This document shows, one piece after another, positions 30,200 to 38,580 of a stretch of DNA of 44,834 nt (positions within the stretch are counted from its first letter, which is position 1; the number at the start of each line of letters is the position of its first letter). The DNA is from Pseudomonadales bacterium (lineage in GTDB: Bacteria; Pseudomonadota; Gammaproteobacteria; Pseudomonadales; Halieaceae). Below the pieces are notes generated by a model. It did not search any database. It was not told where the DNA came from and worked only from the letters and a program-made list of their open reading frames with translations. The stretch lies in the NCBI GenBank assembly GCA_024234735.1, contig JACKNV010000016.1:1-44834 (forward strand), written 5' to 3'. Made by a program: the position numbers and the translations under genes.

Positions 30200-31906
30200 T
30201 TACAGCCTGGCGTCGAGGAAGTCCAGAATGTCGCTGCGCGGCACCAGCTGGGAGTCGCTGTCGGCGCGGCCCTTGTACTCGATGTTGTCCTCGGCCAGGG
30301 CGCGGTCGCCAATGACGATCCGGTGGGGAATGCCCATCAGTTCCATGTCGGCAAATTTCACGCCGGGGCGCTCGTTGCGGTCATCCATCAGCACCTCCAC
30401 ACCGGCCGCCGTGAGCGCCTGGTACAGCTCCTCGGCACAGGCGGCCACCTCCGGGGACTTCTGCATGTTCAGCGGAACGATGGCCAGCTGGAACGGCGCC
30501 ATGCTGGCAGGCCAGATGATGCCGCGCTCGTCGTGGTTCTGTTCGATGGCCGCGGCGACGATCCTGCTGACCCCGATACCGTAGCAGCCCATGATCATGG
30601 TGGTGTTCCTGCCGGTCTCGTCCAGCACTTTCGCGCCCATGGCCTCGCTGTACTTGGTGCCGAGCTGGAAGATATGGCCCACCTCGATACCGCGCTTGAT
30701 CTGCAGATGGCCCTTGCCGTCGGGGCTGGGATCGCCTTCCTCTACCTGGCGCAGGTCCTCCACGCGCACCAGGGGGCAGTCGCGCTCCCAGTTGACGCCG
30801 GTGAGGTGCACCCCGTCGCGGTTGGCGCCACAGCTGAAATCCGCCAGGCAGGCAGCGCTGCGGTCCACGATAACGGGCAGCTCCAGGCCAATCGGCCCCA
30901 GTGAGCCAAACCCGGCACCGCAGGCGCCCCGGGCTTCTTCGTCGCTGGCCAGGCGCAGGGGCACCGCGACCCCCTCGATTTTTTCTGCCTTGATCGGGTT
31001 GAGCTGGTGGTCGCCGCGCAGCACCAGGGCGACCAGCTGGCCCTCCTGCTCGCCGGCCACCAGCAGGGTCTTGGCGGTGCGCGTGGCATCGATCTTCAGG
31101 AAGGCGGTGAGTTCCTCTATGGATTTCACCCCCGGGGTGGGGACCTCCGCCAGGGCCACCGCTGGTGCGGGGCGACCGCCGGCCGGGGCCAGGGCCTCGG
31201 CCATTTCCACATTGGCGGCATAGTCGCTGCTGTCGCTGAAGGCAATATCGTCCTCGCCGGAATCCGCCAGTACATGGAATTCGTGGGACGCGCTGCCGCC
31301 GATGCTGCCGGTGTCGGCGATCACCGGCCGGAATGCCAGATCCAGGCGGGTGAAGATATTGCTGTAGGCGCGGTGCATGGCTGCGTAGGTTTCCTCCAGG
31401 GAGGCCTGGTCGGCGTGGAAGGAATAGGCATCCTTCATCAGGAATTCGCGGGAGCGCATGATGCCGAACCGGGGCCGGATTTCATCGCGAATCTTGGTCT
31501 GTATCTGGTACAGGTTGATGGGCAGTTGCCGGTAGCTTTTTACCTCGTTGCGAACCAGTTCGGTTACCACCTCCTCGTGGGTGGGACCCAGGCAGAAGTC
31601 GCGGTCGTGGCGGTCCTGTATGCGCAGCAGCTCCGGCCCATATTGCTCCCAGCGCCCGGACTCCTGCCACAGCTCGGCGGGTTGCATGACTGGCATGGAT
31701 ACTTCCTGGGCGCCGGACTTGTCCATCTCGTCGCGGACGATTGCTTCGACCTTGCGCAGTACGCGCAGGCCGAGGGGGAGCCAGGTATACAGCCCCGAGG
31801 CGAGCTTGCGGATCAGGCCGGCGCGCAACATCAACTGGTGGCTTATCACCTCGGCATCGGCCGGGGTTTCTTTCTGGGTGGCGATCAGGAAGTTGCTGGT
31901 GCGCAT
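30200..31906 (-). CDS. proS: Prolyl-tRNA synthetase (bacterial type with editing domain)
   Basis: 568-residue class II synthetase charging tRNA-Pro. The catalytic core shows LPLGLRVLRKVEAIVRDEMD, the motif 2 region LGPTHEEVVTELVRNE and a FLMKDAYSFH stretch; an inserted YbaK-like domain (about 225-400, with KTLLVAGE and CGANRDGVHL) hydrolyses mischarged alanyl-tRNA-Pro; the C-terminus has an anticodon-binding domain with MDDRNERPGVKFADMELMG. Length is normal. It begins MRTSNFLIATQKETPADAE. It appears monocistronic, divergent from the HU-like gene. Confidence 0.97.
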   Translation of the reverse strand: MRTSNFLIATQKETPADAEVISHQLMLRAGLIRKLASGLYTWLPLGLRVLRKVEAIVRDEMDKSGAQEVSMPVMQPAELWQESGRWEQYGPELLRIQDRHDRDFCLGPTHEEVVTELVRNEVKSYRQLPINLYQIQTKIRDEIRPRFGIMRSREFLMKDAYSFHADQASLEETYAAMHRAYSNIFTRLDLAFRPVIADTGSIGGSASHEFHVLADSGEDDIAFSDSSDYAANVEMAEALAPAGGRPAPAVALAEVPTPGVKSIEELTAFLKIDATRTAKTLLVAGEQEGQLVALVLRGDHQLNPIKAEKIEGVAVPLRLASDEEARGACGAGFGSLGPIGLELPVIVDRSAACLADFSCGANRDGVHLTGVNWERDCPLVRVEDLRQVEEGDPSPDGKGHLQIKRGIEVGHIFQLGTKYSEAMGAKVLDETGRNTTMIMGCYGIGVSRIVAAAIEQNHDERGIIWPASMAPFQLAIVPLNMQKSPEVAACAEELYQALTAAGVEVLMDDRNERPGVKFADMELMGIPHRIVIGDRALAEDNIEYKGRADSDSQLVPRSDILDFLDARL

Positions 31907-32238
31907 ACGGTATCCGTTTCATGGCTGGCAATCGGGGGCCGGTAGTTTACGTCTGAACGCAACGGGGGTACAGCATCGCACCGGCTCCGGCCGTGGCCGG
32001 GGGCATTCTCGGGCATTCCCGGACCACATCTTCGGTCGCGCGCGCCAAAATTGAGCAAACACCTTAAAAACAGGGCCTTTTTGCCTCCGTGCCGCGAAAA
32101 ACGCTTGTATTGCAGCGTTTCATCATTTATACATTGGCGGGTAACTTGTGGCGGCACTGTTTTCGGCGGTCAGGGGAGGCGGGCAGTCCGGGTTCAACAC
32201 ATGTTTCATTTCATATATTAGGGAAGGTAAAACATAAC
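31907..32238. other. Divergent promoter region between proS and the HU-like gene
   Basis: These 332 bases hold no credible gene. On the plus strand TTGTAT (32105-32110) and TATACA (32128-32133) with a 17-base spacer form a likely promoter of the HU-like gene, giving a leader of about 100 bases. A short inverted repeat AACGCT/AGCGTT (32100-32119) overlaps its -35. A GGAAGG ribosome site precedes the start. I see no clear promoter for proS. Confidence 0.5.
32105..32133 (+). promoter_or_regulatory. Promoter of the HU-like gene
   Basis: -35 TTGTAT at 32105-32110, exact 17-base spacer, -10 TATACA at 32128-32133. The inverted repeat AACGCT/AGCGTT straddles the -35 and could be an operator. Confidence 0.5.
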
Positions 32239-32661
32239 ATGGCAACCAGAAAAGCAGCGGCAAAGAAGAAGGCACCTGCCAAGAAGGCCCCCGCCAAGAA
32301 AAAGGTAGCGGCCAAAAAGGCAGCACCGGCACCCAGGAAGGCACCGGCAATTACCGAGAAGTTGACCAAGAGCCAGATTGTTGCCAGCGTTGCTGACAGC
32401 ACCGGCCTGACCAAGCGCCAGGTCAGCGCCGTGATGGACGAGACCCATACCCTGATCGAGCGCAGCATCAAGAAGCGTGGGGTGGGTGAGTTCACGATTC
32501 CCGGCATTCTCAAAATCACCACAGTGAAGAAGCCCGCCAGGAAGGCGCGCAAGGGTATCAACCCCTTCACCGGTGAGGAGACCGTGTTCAAGGCCAAGCC
32601 TGCGAGCATCGCGGTCAAGATCCGTCCCCTGAAAAAGCTGAAGGAATTCGCGGCTTCCTAG
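32239..32661 (+). CDS. HU-family DNA-binding protein with an N-terminal histone H1-like tail
   Basis: 140-residue nucleoid protein. The first 37 residues are a disordered Lys/Ala/Pro tail of AKK, APAKK-type repeats, like eukaryotic H1 or AlgP tails; the rest (about 40-138) is an HU/IHF fold: TKSQIVASVADSTGLTKRQV, a GEFTIPGILK turn, and the beta-arm RKGINPFTGEE with the DNA-intercalating proline. It would compact DNA with extra electrostatic contacts from the tail. ATG 32239 follows GGAAGG; the frame is open upstream but unlike the family. A strong terminator follows. Confidence 0.93.
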   Translation: MATRKAAAKKKAPAKKAPAKKKVAAKKAAPAPRKAPAITEKLTKSQIVASVADSTGLTKRQVSAVMDETHTLIERSIKKRGVGEFTIPGILKITTVKKPARKARKGINPFTGEETVFKAKPASIAVKIRPLKKLKEFAAS

Positions 32662-32671
32662 GCGGCGTATC

Positions 32672-32716
32672 CACCACCTCGTGACGGTACGCCGGCACGG
32701 GGTGGTGTCGGTTTTT
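32672..32716 (+). terminator. Terminator after the HU-like gene
   Basis: Arms CACCACCTCGTG (32672-32683) and CACGGGGTGGTG (32696-32707) form a 12-bp stem with one G-U pair, followed by TCGG and five T residues (32712-32716). Confidence 0.7.
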
Positions 32717-32774
32717 CTTCGCAGCACCTTATTGGTGCGGGCATCCTGCCCCCTGCTGTTTCTCCCCGTCCCGC

Positions 32775-32803
32775 TTGGCCTCTCAGCCCGCATGGGTTAA
32801 AAT
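32775..32803 (+). promoter_or_regulatory. Promoter of the fmdB-aspS unit
   Basis: -35 TTGGCC (32775-32780), 17-base spacer and -10 TAAAAT (32798-32803) lie 53 bases before the FmdB start codon. Confidence 0.55.
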
Positions 32804-32855
32804 CCGCGCCTCGAAATTTCTCGCAATTTACTGTGATCACTGGTGGGTCAGGGAC

Positions 32856-33143
32856 ATGCCGATATACGAGTATCAGTGCCAATCCTGCGGCAAGGAACTG
32901 GAAGCGCTGCAGAAGATCAGTGATGATCCCCTGCAGGACTGCCCGGAGTGCGGCAAGCCGGCTCTGAAGAAAAAGGTCACCGCGGCGGCCTTTCGGCTGA
33001 AAGGTGGCGGTTGGTACGAAACCGATTTCAAAACCAGCAACAAGAAAAACCTGGCAGGCGGCAGCGATACGGCCACTTCCGGTTCCGCCGACAAGTCGGG
33101 TGGCGGCACAGCCGGCGACAAAGCCCCTTCCGCCAGCAGCTGA
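32856..33143 (+). CDS. FmdB-type zinc-ribbon protein
   Basis: 95-residue protein with a zinc ribbon made by Cys8, Cys11, Cys29 and Cys32 (MPIYEYQCQSCGKELE and DCPECGKPALKKK), then a family-typical AAAFRLKGGGWYETDFK segment and a Gly/Ser/Ala-rich disordered tail. Members are common just upstream of aspS in proteobacteria; their function is not established, though a regulatory or assembly role is assumed. aspS starts 97 bases downstream. Confidence 0.93.
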   Translation: MPIYEYQCQSCGKELEALQKISDDPLQDCPECGKPALKKKVTAAAFRLKGGGWYETDFKTSNKKNLAGGSDTATSGSADKSGGGTAGDKAPSASS

Positions 33144-33240
33144 CGCGGCGGCCTGGGAAGTACTGACAGGCCCCGGCAGCAGCACAGCCTCAATCCTGGC
33201 CAGGTGGGCCAGGCCAGTCAATCCACACGGAAACCAGCTT

Positions 33241-35016
33241 ATGCGCAGTCATTATTGTGGCGCTTTGGGAACAAGCAATATAGATGAGACGGTCACCCTC
33301 TGCGGCTGGGTTGACCGGCGCCGCGATCACGGGGGTGTCATCTTCCTGGATCTGCGCGATCGCCAGGGTATCGTCCAGGTGGTGTTCGACCCCGACACCG
33401 AGGAGCACTTCCAGCGCGCCGACCGGGTGCGCAGCGAGTATGTCCTGAGGGTGAGCGGCCGGGTGCGGGCCCGCTCCGCGGGCACCGTCAACCCTGCAAT
33501 GGCCACCGGCGAGATAGAGGTGTTGGGCAAGGAACTCGAGGTGCTCAACCAGGCTGCCACGCCCCCCTTCCAGATGGACGAGTACACCTCCGTTGGTGAA
33601 GAAGTGCGCCTGCAGTATCGCTACATGGACCTGCGCCGCCAGGAGATGCAGGAGCGCCTGATGTTGCGCTCGCGTATCACCACGCAGGTGCGCAATTTTC
33701 TCGACGGCGAGGGCTTTCTGGATATCGAGACGCCCATACTGACCCGGGCCACCCCCGAGGGTGCACGGGATTACCTGGTGCCGAGTCGCACCCACCCGGG
33801 ACAATTTTTTGCCCTGCCGCAGTCGCCGCAGTTGTTCAAACAGCTGCTGATGGTGGCGGGCTTCGACCGTTATTACCAGATCGCCAAGTGCTTCCGCGAT
33901 GAAGACCTGCGGGCGGACCGCCAGCCGGAGTTCACCCAGATCGACATCGAGACGGCGTTCCTCGACGAAGCGGCCATCATGGATGTGACCGAGCGCATGA
34001 TCCGGGAGTTGTTCCGGGCGGTGCTGCAGGTCGACCTCCCTGCATTCCCGCATATGCCCTATGCCGAGGCCATGGAGCGCTACGGTTCAGACAAGCCGGA
34101 CCTGCGTATCCCCCTGGAACTGGTCAGCGTCGACGATCTGATGCAGCAGGTCGACTTCAAGGTGTTCCGCGGCCCCGCCGACGACCCGGCCGGCCGGGTG
34201 GCGGCACTGCGGGTGCCCGGAGGCGCGACCATCAGCCGCAAGGAGATCGACGATTACACCAGTTATGTCGCCATTTTCGGCGCCCGCGGCCTGGCCTGGA
34301 TCAAGGTGAACGACATAGACGCCGGTGTGGCGGGGCTGCAATCGCCCATCCTGAAGTTCATGCCCGAGGAGGTGGTCGCCAGGATGATGCAGCGGTTGGG
34401 CGCGGCCAACGGCGATATCATTTTCTTCGGTGCCGATCGCGCGCGGGTGGTGAACGAGGCCCTGGGCGCGCTGCGTATCAAGGTGGCGCAGGACCTGGAC
34501 ATGGTGGCCGACGGCTGGGCACCGCTGTGGGTGGTCGATTTCCCCATGTTCGAGGAGGAGGGCGAGGGCGGTTGGACGCCCCTGCACCATCCGTTCACGG
34601 CCCCGGCCTGCAGTGTCGACGAACTGCGGGCGAACCCCGGCCAGGCCCTGTCTCGCGCCTATGACATGGTGCTCAACGGCTGTGAGCTGGGCGGTGGCAG
34701 CATCCGTATCTTCCAGCGCGACATGCAGGAGGCGGTCTTTCGCATCCTCGAGATCGACGAGGCCGAGGCCGAAGAGAAGTTTGGTTTCCTGTTGAAGGCG
34801 TTGCAGTACGGCGCGCCGCCACACGGCGGCCTGGCCTTCGGCCTGGACCGGCTGGTGATGCTGATGACTGGCGCCACCTCTATCCGCGACGTCATTGCCT
34901 TCCCCAAAACCCAGACCGCCCACTGCGTGCTGACCGACGCCCCGGGGGATGTCAGCGCCCAGCAGTTGCGTGAACTCAATATCCGCCTGCGCCAGGCCCG
35001 TGAAGAGGCCGGCTAG
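33241..35016 (+). CDS. aspS: Aspartyl-tRNA synthetase
   Basis: 591-residue class IIb synthetase. An OB-fold anticodon domain (VTLCGWVDRRRDHGGVIFLDLRDR) is followed by the catalytic core with motif 2 region CFRDEDLRADRQPEFTQID, the bacterial GAD insertion (about 290-420) and motif 3 GLAFGLDRLVMLMTG. The ATG at 33241 gives the family start MRSHYCGALG. The sequence is close to the Pseudomonas enzyme, described as non-discriminating, charging both tRNA-Asp and tRNA-Asn; transferring that property here is inference. yebC follows after 39 bases. Confidence 0.97.
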   Translation: MRSHYCGALGTSNIDETVTLCGWVDRRRDHGGVIFLDLRDRQGIVQVVFDPDTEEHFQRADRVRSEYVLRVSGRVRARSAGTVNPAMATGEIEVLGKELEVLNQAATPPFQMDEYTSVGEEVRLQYRYMDLRRQEMQERLMLRSRITTQVRNFLDGEGFLDIETPILTRATPEGARDYLVPSRTHPGQFFALPQSPQLFKQLLMVAGFDRYYQIAKCFRDEDLRADRQPEFTQIDIETAFLDEAAIMDVTERMIRELFRAVLQVDLPAFPHMPYAEAMERYGSDKPDLRIPLELVSVDDLMQQVDFKVFRGPADDPAGRVAALRVPGGATISRKEIDDYTSYVAIFGARGLAWIKVNDIDAGVAGLQSPILKFMPEEVVARMMQRLGAANGDIIFFGADRARVVNEALGALRIKVAQDLDMVADGWAPLWVVDFPMFEEEGEGGWTPLHHPFTAPACSVDELRANPGQALSRAYDMVLNGCELGGGSIRIFQRDMQEAVFRILEIDEAEAEEKFGFLLKALQYGAPPHGGLAFGLDRLVMLMTGATSIRDVIAFPKTQTAHCVLTDAPGDVSAQQLRELNIRLRQAREEAG

Positions 35017-35055
35017 GCGGCCCCAGCCATATAACTATATATAGAGGAAAGACCT

Positions 35056-35799
35056 ATGGCCGGCCACAGCAAGTGGGCCAATATCAAGCACCGCAAGGCG
35101 GCCCAGGATGCCAAGCGCGGCAAGATGTTCACCAAGCTCATTCGCGAGCTGGTCGTTGCCGCCAAGCAGGGCGGCCCCCTGCCAGAGGATAACCCGCGGC
35201 TGCGCGCCGCCGTGGACAAGGCGCTGGGCGCCAACATGACCCGCGATACCATCGACCGCGCCATTGCCCGCGGTGCCGGTACCAATGAAGCCGACAACAT
35301 GGAGGAGCTCACCTACGAGGGCTATGCGCCCGGGGGCATCGCCGTGTTGGTGGAGGTGATGACCGACAACCGCAATCGCACCGTGGCCGAGGTACGCCAC
35401 GCCTTCACCAAGCGCAACGGCAACCTCGGCACGGATGGCTCGGTGGCCTATCTGTTCACCCGCAAGGGGCGGCTGAGCTTTGCCGTGGGCAGCGACGAGG
35501 ATGCCCTGATGGAGACGGCGCTGGAGGCCGGGGCGGAGGATATCGAGGCCAACAGCGATGGCTCGTTCGAGGTCCTGACTGCGTGGGAGGATTTCGGCGC
35601 CGTGAAGGCAGCGCTGGAGGAGGCGGGTTTGGTGGCCGATGAGGGCGAAGTGACCATGATCGCCTCCACCACGGTGCCGGTGGACGCCGATGGCGCCGAG
35701 AGCCTGATGGGGCTGGTCGACGCCCTCGAGGACCTGGACGACGTGCAGAATGTGTACACCAATGTGGACATTCCCGACGAGGTGATGGCCGCCCTGTAG
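35056..35799 (+). CDS. yebC: YebC/PmpR family protein
   Basis: 247-residue TACO1-like protein; it begins MAGHSKWANIKHRKAAQDAKRGK and shows ANMTRDTIDRAIARG and YAPGGIAVLVEVMTDNRNRT. Members were described as transcription regulators (PmpR) and more recently as ribosome-associated factors easing proline-rich stalls. A GAGGAAAG site precedes the ATG. It lies between aspS and ruvC, its usual place in gammaproteobacteria. Confidence 0.96.
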   Translation: MAGHSKWANIKHRKAAQDAKRGKMFTKLIRELVVAAKQGGPLPEDNPRLRAAVDKALGANMTRDTIDRAIARGAGTNEADNMEELTYEGYAPGGIAVLVEVMTDNRNRTVAEVRHAFTKRNGNLGTDGSVAYLFTRKGRLSFAVGSDEDALMETALEAGAEDIEANSDGSFEVLTAWEDFGAVKAALEEAGLVADEGEVTMIASTTVPVDADGAESLMGLVDALEDLDDVQNVYTNVDIPDEVMAAL

Positions 35800-35860
35800 G
35801 GCCGATCTCGTGCGACCGTGGCGCAGCGTGGCCGGTAGGCGATTCGTTGGCCCGAAGCAG

Positions 35861-35889
35861 CTGCCAAACACTGTAAATTTGTACATAAT
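35861..35889 (+). promoter_or_regulatory. ruvCAB promoter overlapped by an imperfect LexA box
   Basis: CTGCCA (35861-35866), 17-base spacer, CATAAT (35884-35889). Over the spacer and -10 lies CTGT-N8-ACAT (35871-35886), one base from the SOS consensus CTGT-N8-ACAG. It implies DNA-damage control of ruvCAB. Confidence 0.5.
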
Positions 35890-35919
35890 AAGGGCCTGGC
35901 ACACCCGGCGGATATCAGC

Positions 35920-36438
35920 ATGTCGCTCATCCTGGGGATAGACCCCGGTTCCCGCAAGACAGGCTTTGGCATAATCAACTACGTGTCGGGGCGCAGCGAG
36001 TACGTCACCAGCGGGGTCATCCGCCTGCCCGGTGGCGACCTGGCACAGCGGCTGCGGATAATCTACACGGGCGTGACCGAACTGGTGGAACTGCACGGCC
36101 CCCAGGAGCTGGCCATAGAGCAGGTATTCATGGCCAAGAGCGCGGGTTCAGCCCTCAAGCTGGGCCAGGCCAGGGGGGCGGCGATCGTCGCCTGTGTCAC
36201 CCGGGACATGCAGGTAGCGGAGTACTCCGCGCGGCAGATCAAACAATCAGTCGTCGGCACCGGCGCGGCGGACAAGTCCCAGGTGCAGCATATGGTCAGG
36301 GTGCTGTTGAAGTTGCCGGGCGCCCCCCAGGAGGACGCGGCGGACGCCCTGGCGGCGGCCCTGTGCCACGCGCATACGCGCCAGAGCATGATCAATATGG
36401 CGGGCGCCACCGCGGTGCGCCGCCGCCGCGTTCGCTGA
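35920..36438 (+). CDS. ruvC: Holliday junction resolvase RuvC
   Basis: 172-residue dimeric endonuclease that cuts four-way junctions. RNase H-like acidic residues are in place: Asp in LILGIDPGSRKTG, Glu in ELAIEQVFM, and the C-terminal pair in EDAADALAAALCHAH. KSAGSALKLGQARG is also family-typical. It starts the ruvCAB unit, ruvA following 12 bases later, with a putative LexA-regulated promoter 30-60 bases upstream. Confidence 0.97.
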   Translation: MSLILGIDPGSRKTGFGIINYVSGRSEYVTSGVIRLPGGDLAQRLRIIYTGVTELVELHGPQELAIEQVFMAKSAGSALKLGQARGAAIVACVTRDMQVAEYSARQIKQSVVGTGAADKSQVQHMVRVLLKLPGAPQEDAADALAAALCHAHTRQSMINMAGATAVRRRRVR

Positions 36439-36450
36439 CCGGGGAAGCAG

Positions 36451-37068
36451 ATGATAGGCAGAATCCGAGGCACACTGGCCGCCAAGCAACCGCCGGACAT
36501 CCTGGTGGAGGTGGGCGGCGTCGGTTACGAACTGCAGGTGCCCATGACCACCCTGTTCCAGCTGCCCGCCCTGGGAGCCGAAGTGTCACTGGTAACCCAT
36601 TTCGTGGTGCGCGAGGACGCCCAGTTGCTGTACGGTTTTATCGACGAGCGCGACCGCGGCCTGTTTCGCCAGCTGATCAGGGTCAGTGGGGTGGGTCCCA
36701 AGCTGGCGCTGACCATCCTGTCGGGCATGGACGCCGCCAGCTTTGCCCGCTGTGTGCAGCGCGACGACATTTCGGCACTGGTGGCCCTGCCGGGCGTCGG
36801 CAAGAAAACCGCGGAGCGCCTGCTGGTGGAGATGCGGGACAAGCTGAAGGACTGGTTCGGGGTCGTGGATGACGCCGGAACCATGGCACCTGGCGCCGCG
36901 GGCAGCGGCCGGCCTGCCGACAAGGTGGCCGACGCCGAGAGCGCGCTGATCGCCCTGGGATACAAACCCCAGGAGGCCAGCAAGGCAGTGGCCGGGGTGA
37001 ATGACGACGACGTCGCCAGCAGCGAAGAGCTGATCCGCCGCGCCCTTAAATCCATGGTCAAGGGCTGA
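36451..37068 (+). CDS. ruvA: Holliday junction DNA helicase subunit RuvA
   Basis: 205-residue tetrameric protein that holds the four-way junction for RuvB. Domain I begins MIGRIRGTLAAKQPPDILVEVGGVGYEL; two helix-hairpin-helix motifs are VSGVGPKLALTILSG and LPGVGKKTAERLLVEMRDK; the C-terminal RuvB-contact domain ends near EELIRRALKSM. Length is standard. Six bases separate it from ruvB. Confidence 0.97.
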   Translation: MIGRIRGTLAAKQPPDILVEVGGVGYELQVPMTTLFQLPALGAEVSLVTHFVVREDAQLLYGFIDERDRGLFRQLIRVSGVGPKLALTILSGMDAASFARCVQRDDISALVALPGVGKKTAERLLVEMRDKLKDWFGVVDDAGTMAPGAAGSGRPADKVADAESALIALGYKPQEASKAVAGVNDDDVASSEELIRRALKSMVKG

Positions 37069-37074
37069 TGCGCC

Positions 37075-38145
37075 GTGATTGAAACCGACCGCCTTATCGC
37101 CCCCGCCGCGTCCAGCCCCCGGGAGGACGCCCTGGACCGGGCCATCCGCCCCAGGAGCCTCGAAGAATACGTCGGGCAGAAAGCGGTGCGCGAGCAGATG
37201 GCTATTTTCCTGCAGGCTGCCCTGGGCCGCGGCGAGCCGCTGGATCACACCCTGATCTTCGGCCCCCCCGGTCTCGGCAAGACCACCCTGGCGAGCATCA
37301 TCGCCAACGAGATGGGGGTGTCCCTGAAAACCACCTCCGGCCCGGTACTGGAAAAAGCCGGCGATATCGCCGCCCTGATGACCAACCTGGAGCCAGGGGA
37401 TGTACTGTTCATCGACGAAATCCATCGCTTGAGCCCCTTCGTGGAGGAGGTCCTCTATCCCGCGCTGGAGGATTACCAGCTCGATATCATGATAGGCGAG
37501 GGGCCGGCCGCGCGCTCCATCAAGCTGGACCTGCCGCCCTTCACCCTGGTGGGCGCCACCACCCGCGCCGGGCTGCTGACCTCGCCGCTGCGGGACCGCT
37601 TCGGTATCGTCCAGCGGCTGGAGTTCTACGAGGTGGCTGACCTGGCACACATCGTGGCGCGCTCGGCGGGCATTCTGGGCATCGGCATGGACGCGGACGG
37701 GGCGGCGGAGATTGCCCGCCGCGCCCGGGGCACGCCGCGTATCGCCAATCGCCTGTTGCGCCGGGTGCGCGACTACGCCGAGGTCAAGGCCGACGGCCAT
37801 GTTTCCGCCGCCATCGCCGACCGCGCCCTGGACATGCTCAATGTGGATCAGCAGGGGTTCGACCACCTGGACCGGCGCCTGCTGCTGGCGATGATCGAGA
37901 AATTCGACGGCGGCCCGGTGGGCGTGGACAGCCTCGCCGCGGCGATTTCCGAGGAGCGCGGCACCATAGAGGATGTGCTCGAGCCCTACCTGATCCAGCA
38001 GGGTTACATGGTGCGCACCCCACGGGGGCGCATGGCCACCCGCGCCGCCTATCTGCATTTCGGCCTGCCCGGCCCGGCGCCGCGGGAGTCCGCCGGCAAC
38101 CTGCCGCTGGGCCTGGAACCGGGCGAGGGTGGGCCGGGCTCGTGA
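37075..38145 (+). CDS. ruvB: Holliday junction ATP-dependent helicase RuvB
   Basis: 356-residue AAA+ motor that drives branch migration. Walker A GPPGLGKTT (63-71), Walker B DVLFIDEIHRLS (109-120), sensor GATTRAGLLTSPLRDRFG and the C-terminal winged helix are present. The start is GTG 37075; an ATG seven bases upstream is out of frame and stops after four codons. The stop overlaps the ybgC GTG (GTGA), joining ruvCAB to the tol-pal operon. Confidence 0.97.
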   Translation: MIETDRLIAPAASSPREDALDRAIRPRSLEEYVGQKAVREQMAIFLQAALGRGEPLDHTLIFGPPGLGKTTLASIIANEMGVSLKTTSGPVLEKAGDIAALMTNLEPGDVLFIDEIHRLSPFVEEVLYPALEDYQLDIMIGEGPAARSIKLDLPPFTLVGATTRAGLLTSPLRDRFGIVQRLEFYEVADLAHIVARSAGILGIGMDADGAAEIARRARGTPRIANRLLRRVRDYAEVKADGHVSAAIADRALDMLNVDQQGFDHLDRRLLLAMIEKFDGGPVGVDSLAAAISEERGTIEDVLEPYLIQQGYMVRTPRGRMATRAAYLHFGLPGPAPRESAGNLPLGLEPGEGGPGS

Positions 38146-38555
38146 GCGACGGGGAATTTTCCACGCCGGTGCGCGTCTATATCGAGGATACGGACGCCGG
38201 CGGCATCGTCTATTACGTGAATTACCTGAAATTCATGGAGCGCGCCCGCACCGAGATGATGCGCTCCCTGGGTTTCGGTAAAAATTACATTTTCAACCAC
38301 GACCTGATGTTTGTGGTTACCGATGTCGCGGTGCATTATTCGCGGCCGGCCACCCTGGATGACCAGCTGCTGGCAACGGCGCGGATACAACGCCTGCGCG
38401 GCGCATCCATGGTGATGCAGCAGCGCGTGCTGCGCGGCGCAGAGGTACTGGCCGCGGGCGAGATAAGCATCGCCTGCGTAGACCGGGGTGGGGTGAAACC
38501 GCGTCGCCTGCCGGCCGATATGGCTGCCCGTCTGCGGGCGTTGCAGTCGGCATAA
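38142..38555 (+). CDS. ybgC: Tol-Pal-associated acyl-CoA thioesterase YbgC
   Basis: 137-residue hot-dog-fold thioesterase. The active-site segment is EDTDAGGIVYYVNYLKFMERAR, with the catalytic Asp of the family. E. coli YbgC hydrolyses acyl-CoAs and binds acyl carrier protein; its role in envelope function is not settled. Start GTG overlaps the ruvB stop. It is the first gene of the conserved ybgC-tolQRAB-pal-cpoB order. Confidence 0.95.
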   Translation: MSDGEFSTPVRVYIEDTDAGGIVYYVNYLKFMERARTEMMRSLGFGKNYIFNHDLMFVVTDVAVHYSRPATLDDQLLATARIQRLRGASMVMQQRVLRGAEVLAAGEISIACVDRGGVKPRRLPADMAARLRALQSA

Positions 38556-38580
38556 CAGAGAGTTGAGAGGGGGCCTCCCG

